From an uncultured Collinsella sp. (GTDB taxonomy: Bacteria > Actinomycetota > Coriobacteriia > Coriobacteriales > Coriobacteriaceae), in assembly GCA_902465465.1 (NCBI GenBank), contig CABQNF010000018.1, positions 1 to 11,281 on the forward strand: a stretch of DNA of 11,281 nt, in the 5' to 3' direction. The notes under the pieces are model-generated. The model did no database searches, was not told the origin of the DNA, and saw only the letters and a list, made by a program, of their open reading frames with translations. Position 1 is the stretch's first letter, and every line of letters starts with the position of its first letter. Position numbers and translations under genes: made by a program. Positions 5,532-11,281 of the stretch are shown here, in pieces.

Positions 5532-6931
5532 TTAACGGTCGTTTCGTTGCCGATATGAAGTCGCCCCGCACCCCCGATAACGAGGAGCCGGCTGCCGAGC
5601 GCGCCTGCGACTTCCGCCCCGTCGACAAGGGCTTCACCGAGGAGATGGCGCTGGCCGAGGCCGAGCGCTGCCTCAACTGCAAGAAGCCGTTCTGTGTTGA
5701 GGGCTGCCCCGTCAACATCAACATCCCCCGCTTTATCGAGCAGATCCGCGCGAAGGACTTCGGCGGCGCTCTCGATACCATCCGCGAGGACTCCATGCTT
5801 CCCGCCATCTGCGGTCGCGTCTGCCCGCAGGAGAACCAGTGCGAAGGCAAGTGCATCCGTGGTAAGAAGTCCGAGCCCGTGGCCATCGGCCAGCTCGAGC
5901 GCTTCCTGGGTGACCGCCCCGAGCTCGCCTCCACGCCCAAGATGGCCCCCAAGAACGGCAAGAAGGTCGCCGTCGTGGGCTCTGGCCCGTCCGGCATCAC
6001 CTGCGCTGGCGAGCTCGCCCGTAACGGCTTTGACGTCACCGTCTTCGAGGCCTTCTTCACCGGCGGCGGCGTGCTGGTCTACGGCATCCCCGAGTTCCGT
6101 CTGCCCAAGGCAGTCGTCAAGCGCGAGATCGACGGCCTGGAGGACATGGGCGTCAAGTTTGAGTACAACTCCGTCGTGGGCAACATGGCCACGGCCGAGG
6201 AGCTGTTCGAGCAGGGCTTCGACGCCATCTACGTGGCGACCGGCGCTGGCCTGCCCAAGTTCCTCAACGTCCCCGGCGAGAACCTGCCCAACGTCTTCTT
6301 CGCTAACGAGTACCTCACCCGCGTGAACCTGATGAAGGCCAACAAGTTCCCCGAGTACGACACCCCCACCAAGCACGGCAAGAACGTCGTCGTCTTTGGT
6401 GGCGGCAACGTGGCTATGGACGCCGTCCGTACCGCCAAGCGTCTGGGCGCCGAGCACGCCATCATCGCCTACCGTCGTACCGAGGACGAGATGCCCTGCC
6501 GTCGCGCCGAGCTGCACCATGCTAAGGCCGAGGGCGTCGAGGTTCTGCCGCTCGTCTCCCCGCTCGAGTTTGTCGCTGGCGAGGACGGCTCCGTGTGCGC
6601 CGTCAAGGTCCAGAAGATGGAGCTCGGCGAGCCTGACGAGTCCGGCCGTCGTCGCCCGGTGCCCATCGAGGGCGCCATCGAGGAGATTCCCTGCGACGTC
6701 GCAATCTCGGCTATCGGCACCAACGCCAACCCCTTCGCAAAGAAGATCGGCGGCAAGATGGAGCTCAACAAGTGGGGCTACATCGTTGCCGACGAGGAGA
6801 CTGGCCAGACCACCGATCCCCGCATCTGGGCTGGCGGCGACATCGTCACCGGTGCCGCTACGGTCATTCTGGCGATGGGCGCCGGCAAGAAGGCCGCTGC
6901 CTCCATCACCAAGAGCCTGCTGGGCGAGTAA
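5522..6931 (+). CDS. nfnB: NfnB-type large subunit (GltA/SudA-like, FAD, two [4Fe-4S])
   Basis: Large subunit partner of NfnA. In characterised anaerobes the complex couples NADH, ferredoxin and NADP+ by flavin-based bifurcation; often annotated NADPH-dependent glutamate synthase small chain. The 469 residues match the family. N-terminal cluster ligands: C50, C53, C58, C62 (CLNCKKPFCVEGCP) and C97, C101, C107, C111 (CGRVCPQENQCEGKC). The FAD site is VVGSGPSGITCA (151-162), with GGGVLVYGIPEFRLPK (181-196) following. The second dinucleotide site is VFGGGNVAMDAVRTAKRLG (291-309), with RRT and EMPCRRAE after it. The closing flavin motif is WAGGDIVTGAATVILAMGAGKKAA (436-459). ATG at 5522 overlaps the last 10 nt of nfnA. 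No large glutamate synthase subunit is seen nearby, which argues against a GOGAT role, although the region outside the window is unknown. Confidence 0.88.
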   Translation: MPLVNGRFVADMKSPRTPDNEEPAAERACDFRPVDKGFTEEMALAEAERCLNCKKPFCVEGCPVNINIPRFIEQIRAKDFGGALDTIREDSMLPAICGRVCPQENQCEGKCIRGKKSEPVAIGQLERFLGDRPELASTPKMAPKNGKKVAVVGSGPSGITCAGELARNGFDVTVFEAFFTGGGVLVYGIPEFRLPKAVVKREIDGLEDMGVKFEYNSVVGNMATAEELFEQGFDAIYVATGAGLPKFLNVPGENLPNVFFANEYLTRVNLMKANKFPEYDTPTKHGKNVVVFGGGNVAMDAVRTAKRLGAEHAIIAYRRTEDEMPCRRAELHHAKAEGVEVLPLVSPLEFVAGEDGSVCAVKVQKMELGEPDESGRRRPVPIEGAIEEIPCDVAISAIGTNANPFAKKIGGKMELNKWGYIVADEETGQTTDPRIWAGGDIVTGAATVILAMGAGKKAAASITKSLLGE

Positions 6932-6959
6932 TCACCTACAGCGCTAGCCATCAAACGGC

Positions 6960-6998
6960 AAAGTCCCCGTCGAGCACACGCCCGGCGGGGACTTTTTC
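6960..6998 (+). terminator. Intrinsic terminator after nfnAB
   Basis: AAAGTCCCCG (6960-6969) pairs with CGGGGACTTT (6986-6995), extended by a G-U and two further pairs, and is followed by TTTTTC. It is placed 28 nt after the nfnB stop. Confidence 0.9.
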
Positions 6999-7012
6999 TA
7001 TGCCGACCACCC

Positions 7013-7050
7013 AACCACCACGATGGGGACAGGCACCTTTGTGATGGTTT
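7013..7050 (+). repeat. REP-like hairpin, left copy
   Basis: AACCACCAC (7013-7021) pairs with GTGATGGTT (7041-7049) with one mismatch, across a loop holding GGGGACAGGCACC. The 26 nt at 7025-7050 match the reverse complement of 7346-7371 at 25 positions, so this is an inverted copy of the hairpin at the other end of the region. GGGGACAGGCACC-type palindromes recall REP-like repeats; that class label is from memory. Confidence 0.7.
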
Positions 7051-7070
7051 GGGGCCTGACCGGCCAGTTT

Positions 7071-7287
7071 GTCTCGATCTGTAACAGGTAGGCCACGTTG
7101 AGTCCCGTAGTTGTTACAGATTGAAACATTGTGCGAACATCCGCCTGTTCATCTCAATCTGTAACAGTTAGAGACCAAATTCCCCGCTACGTGTTACAGA
7201 TCAAGACGTTAGGTTGGCGGCCGAACGGTTCATCTAAATCTGTAACAGTTAGAGCCTTTTTCGCTGGCTTGGTGTTACAGATCGAGA
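7071..7287. repeat. Array of three regularly spaced inverted-repeat units (ATCTGTAACA / TGTTACAGAT)
   Basis: ATCTGTAACA occurs at 7077, 7157 and 7238. Its reverse complement TGTTACAGAT occurs at 7112, 7192 and 7273. Each pair is separated by exactly 25 nt, and units repeat every 80-81 nt with 35-36 nt between them. Flanking bases extend the half-site toward GTCTCRATCTGTAACA. Loop and linker sequences differ, except that units 2 and 3 share TTCATCT before and GTTAGAG after the left arm. No ORF is credible here. It is not a CRISPR array: repeats alternate in orientation, are short, and have two spacer lengths. The rest of 6999-7390 holds only the two REP-like hairpins. Confidence 0.8.
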
Positions 7288-7340
7288 TTTGGCAAAAGCC
7301 GAGGATAGGCACTGCCGCCAAAGCCTTCCCCTCCGCCTAA

Positions 7341-7383
7341 AACAAAAACCACCACAAAGGTGCCTGTCCCCTTGTGGTGGTTT
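7341..7383 (-). terminator. Terminator of the cytidylate-kinase-like gene, formed by the right REP-like hairpin
   Basis: AAACCACCACAA (7346-7357) pairs perfectly with TTGTGGTGGTTT (7372-7383) around a 14-nt loop. Read on the minus strand, the hairpin starts 7 nt after the stop codon and runs into TTTTTGTTTT, a strong intrinsic terminator. Part of it (7346-7371) is the inverted copy of 7025-7050, so the repeat doubles as a terminator. Confidence 0.8.
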
Positions 7384-7390
7384 CGACCGG

Positions 7391-8014
7391 TTAGCCTTCG
7401 AGCTGAGCCACCTTGTAGCGGTAGGCAGCGGCGATGACGTCCTTGCAGCCTTCGCGGCCCAGCTTGGCGCGGTTGACGACGATGTCCTTGCCGCTCGTCA
7501 TCTTCCACTTGCCGGCGCTGTAGCGCTTATAGAACGCCTCGCGCGCCTTCTGCTGCTGTTTGACCAGCTTGGCGCCCTTCTTTTTGTTGAGGCCACGCTT
7601 CTTGCGTACGATCTCGACGCGGTCCTCAAAGGGAGCGGTCACCAATACGGCAATGTGATTGGGGTTGTTACGCAGCAGGTAGTCGGACAGACGGCCTTCG
7701 ATAATGCAGCTCTCGGTCTCGCCCAAGTCCAAAATCACCTGGCTCATCTTTTGGAACAACTTGTCCGAGTACGAACGCGCATCGTAGCGGTCGGGCAGAA
7801 ACGCCATGTTCTCCACAGCCAGGCGCTCGTCATAGGCGGCCATCTTATCGAGCGACTCACCTGTACGCAGCGACGCGCGCACCAGCAGCTCGTTATCGTA
7901 CAGCGGAATCCCCAGCTCATTGGCGAGGATACGGCCAATCTCGTGGCCCTCGGCACCAAAGTCGCGCGCGATGGTAATGACCACAGGACTCTTCTTGTTC
8001 TCCAGATCGCTCAT
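7391..8014 (-). CDS. Cytidylate-kinase-like protein
   Basis: A 207-residue P-loop-related nucleotide kinase of the cytidylate kinase-like family (Cytidylate_kin2 type), common in anaerobic Firmicutes and Actinobacteria; its physiological substrate is unsettled. The N-terminal strand and loop VVITIARDFGAEGHEIGRILANELGIPLYD (11-40) follow the family's ITISR.yGSGG..I...LA pattern rather than the classical GKS/T Walker A. The loop here is GAEG, so nucleotide binding should not be assumed identical to Cmk. CIIEGRLSDYLL (103-114) and AVLVTAPFEDRVEIV (122-136) match the family core. The basic lid region has KKRGLNKKKGAKLVKQQQKAREAFYKRYSAGKW (138-170). AAAGGA precedes the ATG by 8 nt. It follows the ABC operon on the same strand but beyond a terminator whose stem ends 20 nt before the start, so it must rely on read-through or a promoter inside or before that hairpin. 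The family is clear; the function is not. Confidence 0.8.
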   Translation of the reverse strand: MSDLENKKSPVVITIARDFGAEGHEIGRILANELGIPLYDNELLVRASLRTGESLDKMAAYDERLAVENMAFLPDRYDARSYSDKLFQKMSQVILDLGETESCIIEGRLSDYLLRNNPNHIAVLVTAPFEDRVEIVRKKRGLNKKKGAKLVKQQQKAREAFYKRYSAGKWKMTSGKDIVVNRAKLGREGCKDVIAAAYRYKVAQLEG

Positions 8015-8034
8015 CGCGATTCCTTTCTAACAGA

Positions 8035-8065
8035 TGAGAAAAAGGCTGTCTATCGCCTTTTCTCA
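8035..8065 (-). terminator. Terminator hairpin at the end of the ABC importer operon
   Basis: TGAGAAAAAGGC (8035-8046) pairs with GCCTTTTCTCA (8055-8065) with one bulged A. On the minus strand the 3' arm carries a T run (GCCTTTTTCTC). It lies 25 nt after the permease stop and 20 nt before the kinase-like start, so it probably attenuates expression between the two. Confidence 0.65.
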
Positions 8066-8090
8066 CGATAGCGTACCAGGGAAAGCCAGG

Positions 8091-8729
8091 CTATGCGGCC
8101 ACGATGCGACGTTGATATGCCCTCACCAGCAGCGAGATACCAAAGTTGAGCACAAAGTACATCGCAAACACCAGGCCGTAGAGCATAAGCACCTGCGACA
8201 AGTCAATCGCGTGGGCCATCACGACATTTGCCGTGTACATGAGCTCGGCCACGTTAATGCCCGAAAGATACGAGCTGTCCTTGATGACGGTCGTGCACTG
8301 GCTAAACAGCGCCGGAATGATCGTCTTAAACGTCTGCGGCAGAATGATGTAGCGCATGGTGGCAAAGAAGCCAAAGCCCTGGCTCTGCGCTGCCTCAAAC
8401 TGGCCGCGCGGAATCGAGTTGAGGCCGCCGCGCACAATCTCAGCCATAACAGCGCTGGTAAACAGCGTAAAGGCGATGGTCGAAATCACAATGTCCAAAC
8501 CCTGCACCGTAAAGTAGATAAAAAGGATCCACAGCAGGTTCGGCGTGCAACGGAACAGCTCGATATAGGCACTCACCAAAATACGGAACGGGCGGGGCGC
8601 ATAGCTTTTAACAAGCGCCAGCACCGTGCCAAAGATGAGCGAGAAAAAGATCGACAGCACCGAGATCTCGATTGTCTTAACAAAGCCGCCCCAAATGTAG
8701 AGCAGGTTGGTTGCGTTGAAGATTTCCAT
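8091..8729 (-). CDS. Polar amino-acid ABC transporter permease (GlnP-like), second subunit
   Basis: Inner-membrane permease of the His/Glu/Gln/Arg family; it would pair with the adjacent permease to form the channel. The 212 residues are hydrophobic, with about five membrane segments (for example 17-40, 52-76, 82-97, 137-160, 178-203). The EAA loop that contacts the ATPase is EIVRGGLNSIPRGQFEAAQS (97-116), continuing through GFGFFATMRYIILPQ (118-132). The ELFRCTPNLLWILFIYF segment (57-73) is the family's conserved E-x-x-R-x-x-P region. The start lies 3 nt after the stop of the upstream permease, so the two are translated together. The transported amino acid cannot be told from sequence alone. 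This is the last gene before the operon terminator. Confidence 0.9.
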   Translation of the reverse strand: MEIFNATNLLYIWGGFVKTIEISVLSIFFSLIFGTVLALVKSYAPRPFRILVSAYIELFRCTPNLLWILFIYFTVQGLDIVISTIAFTLFTSAVMAEIVRGGLNSIPRGQFEAAQSQGFGFFATMRYIILPQTFKTIIPALFSQCTTVIKDSSYLSGINVAELMYTANVVMAHAIDLSQVLMLYGLVFAMYFVLNFGISLLVRAYQRRIVAA

Positions 8730-8732
8730 GCG

Positions 8733-9479
8733 CTAGGCCTCCTCTACGTTGTCGAGCCCCAGCTCGGCCAGGCTCACGCCGCGCGGACGCTCCTTGGAGC
8801 GGCGCTCGAGCCACTGCACCAGCATGGCGAGCGGAAAGCAGATGATGAAGTACATAAGGCAGCAGACGATGTATCCCTGCAGGTAACCGTACAGACTCAC
8901 AAAGTTGTCAGAACGGTACATAAGGTCGCCGCCGGCCACAAGCGCCAGCACCGACGTGTTCTTGACCAGGTTGAGCGCCTGGTTACACAGCGGCGGCAGA
9001 ATGATCTTGAACGTCTGGGGCAGCACGATGTACCAGTACGCCTGTGCACGGGTAAAGCCCTGGCTCTGGGCCGCCTCCATCTGACCGCGCGGAACCGCCT
9101 CGATACCGGTGCGGATGACCTCCGAGATGTAGGCCGCGTGATACAGGCCCACACCCAAGAAGCCCAGCACGAACGGCGCGATGCGCACCGGCTGGTCGGC
9201 ACCGGTTATGGCCTGCAAAAACTGCGGACCGGCCATGTACATAAAGAGCACCTGTACGGGCAACGGGGTGTTCTGGTAAAACTCCACGTACACGCGGCTT
9301 ATGGCGCGCAGCACGCGCGAACGAGTGGTAGAGAACACGCCCAACAGCGTGCCCAGCACCAGCGACAGCAGCAGACCGGCAACGACCACCTGCAGCGTCA
9401 CGCCAAAGCCCTCCCAGAAGGGCCCCATATTTTGAAATGTCGTCGACCAACGGTCGGCGTCAAATAATCCTTCGAGCAT
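8733..9479 (-). CDS. Polar amino-acid ABC transporter permease (GlnP-like), first subunit
   Basis: Membrane permease of the same family as its downstream neighbour; two different permease subunits suggest a heterodimeric channel. It has 248 residues from the start at 9479, chosen because AAGGAAGGA precedes this ATG by about 6 nt; an in-frame start 33 nt upstream would run into the preceding intergenic gap and has no such site. Segments include 23-48, 70-92 and 101-118. The EAA loop is EVIRTGIEAVPRGQMEAAQSQG (120-141), followed by YWYIVLPQTFKIILPPL. EFYQNTPLPVQVLFMY (66-81) is the family's conserved E-x-x-x-x-T-P stretch. The hydrophilic tail (224-248) exceeds that of the partner. It starts 25 nt after the binding-protein gene. 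Confidence 0.9.
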   Translation of the reverse strand: MLEGLFDADRWSTTFQNMGPFWEGFGVTLQVVVAGLLLSLVLGTLLGVFSTTRSRVLRAISRVYVEFYQNTPLPVQVLFMYMAGPQFLQAITGADQPVRIAPFVLGFLGVGLYHAAYISEVIRTGIEAVPRGQMEAAQSQGFTRAQAYWYIVLPQTFKIILPPLCNQALNLVKNTSVLALVAGGDLMYRSDNFVSLYGYLQGYIVCCLMYFIICFPLAMLVQWLERRSKERPRGVSLAELGLDNVEEA

Positions 9480-9504
9480 TTGATTCCTTCCTTGGACGAT
9501 GCGC

Positions 9505-10380
9505 CTATACAAGACCCCAGGTCTTGACCTCTTGGTCGAGCCAGCCGTCGGCCAGGCGATCGCAAATCACCTGATCGACCACGGCCGAAAGGTCGCAGCC
9601 CTTCTTGGTCGCCACGCCGTAGCCCTGCTCACCAAACTTGACCTCGGGCTGCAGCAGCTCAACGGTCTCGTTCATGTAACCGGCCAGCGTGGAGCGGTCC
9701 ATGGCAAAGACGTCGATATTGCCGGCGTCGAGCGAACTCTTGATGATGGGGTAGCCGCTAAAGGCCCTAAACTCGGGCTTGCAGCTAAAGCCGTTGTCCT
9801 TGATCATCTGCTCGATCAGGCCCTGCGTGGTGGCACCCTGGCTCACGCCAATGACCTTGCCGTCCAGGTCCTCAATCGAGGTAAAGCCCGAACGCTTCTT
9901 GACCATGAGTCCCACGTAGTCGGTGCGGTACGGCGTCGAGAAATCCCAGCTCTTCTTGCGCTCGTCGGTGATGGTGTAGGTCGCCGCGACCACGTCAAGT
10001 TGGCCGTTATCGATCAGCGGGCCGCGCGTCTTGGGCGTTACGTCGGTAAACTCGACAAGCTCCTGAGCGCGAGCCTCCTTGTAGCTCACGCCAAAGACGG
10101 CAGCGGCGATCTGGTAGCACAAATCGACTTCCATGCCCTCAAAGCTGCCCTTGGCGGTGTCGTAGTAGCCGTAGCCGGGAACGTCCTTCTTAACGCCGGC
10201 ATTCAGATGGCCACGCGACTTAATGGCCGCAAGCTTGGACCCCTTGTCGGAACCCTCGCCACTGGTGGAGTTGCCGCAACCGGTAAGCGCGGCCCCCGTC
10301 AGCGCGAGCATGCCGGCGCCCGCCAGCTGCAAAAAGTGACGGCGCGACACGGCCGCCCTCGTCATATCCGTCATGTCCAT
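9505..10380 (-). CDS. Amino-acid ABC transporter substrate-binding lipoprotein with Tat-type signal
   Basis: Extracellular solute-binding protein (type 3 family) that delivers an amino acid to the permeases. It has about 291 residues. The N-terminus has SRRHFLQ (12-18), a twin-arginine motif, a hydrophobic stretch, then the lipobox LTGC with C35 as the lipidated residue, followed by a Ser/Gly-rich linker. The mature part has the family pattern: GHLNAGVKKDVPGYGYYD, GSFEGMEVDLCYQIAAAVFG, LIDNGQLDVVAATYTITDERKKSWDFSTPY, and LDGKVIGVSQGATTQ. Start choice is soft: GTG at 10383, ATG at 10380, 10374 and 10365 are all in frame. 10380 is used because AGG lies 7 nt upstream. It begins 8 nt after the ATPase stop. 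The exact substrate is unknown; glutamine, glutamate or cystine are the usual candidates. Confidence 0.9.
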   Translation of the reverse strand: MDMTDMTRAAVSRRHFLQLAGAGMLALTGAALTGCGNSTSGEGSDKGSKLAAIKSRGHLNAGVKKDVPGYGYYDTAKGSFEGMEVDLCYQIAAAVFGVSYKEARAQELVEFTDVTPKTRGPLIDNGQLDVVAATYTITDERKKSWDFSTPYRTDYVGLMVKKRSGFTSIEDLDGKVIGVSQGATTQGLIEQMIKDNGFSCKPEFRAFSGYPIIKSSLDAGNIDVFAMDRSTLAGYMNETVELLQPEVKFGEQGYGVATKKGCDLSAVVDQVICDRLADGWLDQEVKTWGLV

Positions 10381-10388
10381 CACCGCGC

Positions 10389-11120
10389 CTAGTGCAGAAT
10401 CTTGGACAGGAACTCGCGGCAGCGCGGGTTCTCGGGGTTATCGAAGAAGTGCTCGGGCGTGCCCTCCTCCAGGATGCGGCCGTCCTCCATAAAGATGACG
10501 CGGTCGGCCACCTGGCGCGCAAAGCCCATCTCGTGCGTCACGCAGATCATGGTGATGTCCTCCTGCGCGAGCTCAATCATAACGTCCAGAACCTCCTGGA
10601 CCATCTCGGGGTCGAGCGCCGAGGTCGGCTCGTCAAACAGGATGATGGGCTGCTTGGTGCACAGGGCACGGGCGATGGCGATGCGCTGCTGCTGACCGCC
10701 CGAGAGATTCTGCGGATACTCGCCGGCCTTATGCGCCATGCCAACGCGCTTGAGAGCGGCGATGGCGATCTCGGTCGCCTCCTCCTTGCTCTTCTTTTGC
10801 AGCTTGATGGGCGCGAGCGTCAGGTTGCCGAGCACCGTCATGTTGGGATACAGGTTGAACTGCTGAAACACCATGGAACTATACTTGCGAGCCATCTCCA
10901 GGTGATTCTTTTTGGTGAGCGGCGTACCGTCGATGACGACCTCGCCCGACGTGGGCTCCTCCAGATAATCGACGCAACGGATGAGCGTCGACTTACCCGA
11001 GCCGGAAGGCCCGATCATTACGAGCTTCTCGCCGCGCTTGACGGTGAGATTGATATCTTTGAGCACATGCAGGTCGCCAAAGTACTTGTTGAGATGCTTG
11101 ATCTCGATCATGTCTGCCAT
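10389..11120 (-). CDS. glnQ: Amino-acid ABC transporter ATP-binding protein (GlnQ-like)
   Basis: Cytoplasmic ATPase that powers the importer. The 243 residues have every ABC motif in order: Walker A GPSGSGKST (38-46), Q-loop VFQQFNLYPNMTVLGNL, signature LSGGQQQRIAIARAL, Walker B IILFDEPTSALDP, and the switch His in CVTHEMGFAR. Overall sequence and length fit the GlnQ/HisP group of polar amino-acid transporters. The symbol describes the subfamily, not a proven substrate. The ATG at 11120 has AAGGGA 8 nt upstream; the ATG at 11111 (MIEIKHL) is a less likely alternative. It is the first gene of the four-gene operon, followed after 8 nt by the binding protein. Confidence 0.93.
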   Translation of the reverse strand: MADMIEIKHLNKYFGDLHVLKDINLTVKRGEKLVMIGPSGSGKSTLIRCVDYLEEPTSGEVVIDGTPLTKKNHLEMARKYSSMVFQQFNLYPNMTVLGNLTLAPIKLQKKSKEEATEIAIAALKRVGMAHKAGEYPQNLSGGQQQRIAIARALCTKQPIILFDEPTSALDPEMVQEVLDVMIELAQEDITMICVTHEMGFARQVADRVIFMEDGRILEEGTPEHFFDNPENPRCREFLSKILH

Positions 11121-11155
11121 GAATGTCCCTTCCCTGCGTTTACACGAGTTGAACT

Positions 11156-11181
11156 ATTGTACGGAAAGAACCGCGTTTCCG
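11156..11181 (-). promoter_or_regulatory. Tentative promoter and operator-like dyad of the ABC importer operon
   Basis: On the minus strand TACAAT (11161-11156) could be a -10 box about 36 nt before the ATPase start. Directly upstream, CGGAAA (11162-11167) and TTTCCG (11176-11181) form a 6-bp dyad with an 8-nt gap, in the spacer or -35 region. A related half, CGTAAAGAACCCGC (11200-11213), repeats CGGAAAGAACCGC (11162-11174) 38 nt away. No good -35 hexamer is seen. Confidence 0.35.
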
Positions 11182-11266
11182 CAGCCCACACTACATTCCC
11201 GTAAAGAACCCGCAACCTTCCACCCATGAACTGCGCCCCAAATCTTGGACGCCCTAAATAGCGACT

Positions 11267-11281
11267 AGGCCGCAAGGGCCT
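11267..11281. other. Hairpin at the window edge, possibly a truncated terminator
   Basis: AGGCC (11267-11271) pairs with GGCCT (11277-11281) around GCAAG. The sequence stops at the end of the 3' arm, so a following T tract cannot be seen. It could end a gene beyond the window. Confidence 0.3.

Noticed and set aside
5528..6520. Minus-strand open frame of 330 codons opposite nfnB
   Set aside because: Antisense shadow; composition is typical of GC-rich reverse frames and nfnB is unambiguous.
1845..7250. Shared ACAGTTAG between element A/B ends and the array at 7164 and 7245
   Set aside because: The match is eight bases long and surrounding bases differ; there is no support for a common origin.
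7071..7287. CRISPR array
   Set aside because: The repeated unit is only 10-16 nt, alternates in orientation, and has two spacer lengths (25 and 35-36). No cas genes are in the window.
7131..7340. Small plus-strand open frame within the dyad array
   Set aside because: It runs through the repeats with no ribosome site and its peptide repeats follow from the DNA repeats.
8034..9467. Plus-strand open frame of 477 codons across the permease genes
   Set aside because: It is rich in His, Gln and Arg, has no recognisable domain, and lies opposite two clear membrane permeases with ABC motifs.

Overview
This is a GC-rich bacterial chromosome segment. Its gene content (anaerobe-type NfnAB, a GlnHPQ-type amino-acid importer, glmU-prs-pth order) and the style of its intergenic repeats suggest an anaerobic gut actinobacterium of the class Coriobacteriia, most like Collinsella. 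That placement is inference from protein character and composition, not a database match.

Layout, left to right. (1) Positions 1-1823: the 3' part of glmU and the complete prs gene, both on +, each followed by an intrinsic terminator. (2) Positions 1845-3574: an island between prs and pth. Two ~200-bp elements with near-identical 24-bp terminal inverted repeats flank a single gene of lower GC and different codon use. That gene encodes a probable PD-(D/E)XK (DUF559/Vsr-like) nuclease-fold protein. Neither element encodes a visible transposase. (3) Positions 3688-4317: pth, followed by a third ~200-bp inverted-repeat-bounded segment (4321-4516) with a very strong terminator hairpin inside it. 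(4) Positions 4581-6998: a promoter, a structured 5' leader, and overlapping nfnA and nfnB genes, ending in a terminator. (5) Positions 7000-7390: an intergenic region between convergent genes. Two inverted copies of a REP-like hairpin bracket a very regular array of three ATCTGTAACA / TGTTACAGAT dyads (period 80-81 bp, constant 25-nt loops). (6) Positions 7391-11120, all on -: a polar amino-acid ABC importer operon (ATPase, Tat-type lipoprotein binding protein, two permeases), a terminator, then a cytidylate-kinase-like gene. The last 160 bases hold the operon's presumed promoter region and an incomplete hairpin.

How the genes work together. GlmU, Prs and Pth are core housekeeping functions: UDP-GlcNAc for the cell wall, PRPP for nucleotides, and rescue of peptidyl-tRNA. 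In many Gram-positive bacteria they lie close together, so the nuclease island looks like an insertion into an ancestral glmU-prs-pth cluster. NfnAB would connect the NADH, NADPH and ferredoxin pools in an anaerobe. The ABC operon would import a polar amino acid such as glutamine, glutamate or cystine.

The most notable features are the terminal-inverted-repeat elements around the nuclease gene, the three-dyad array at 7071-7287, and the structured leader of nfnA.
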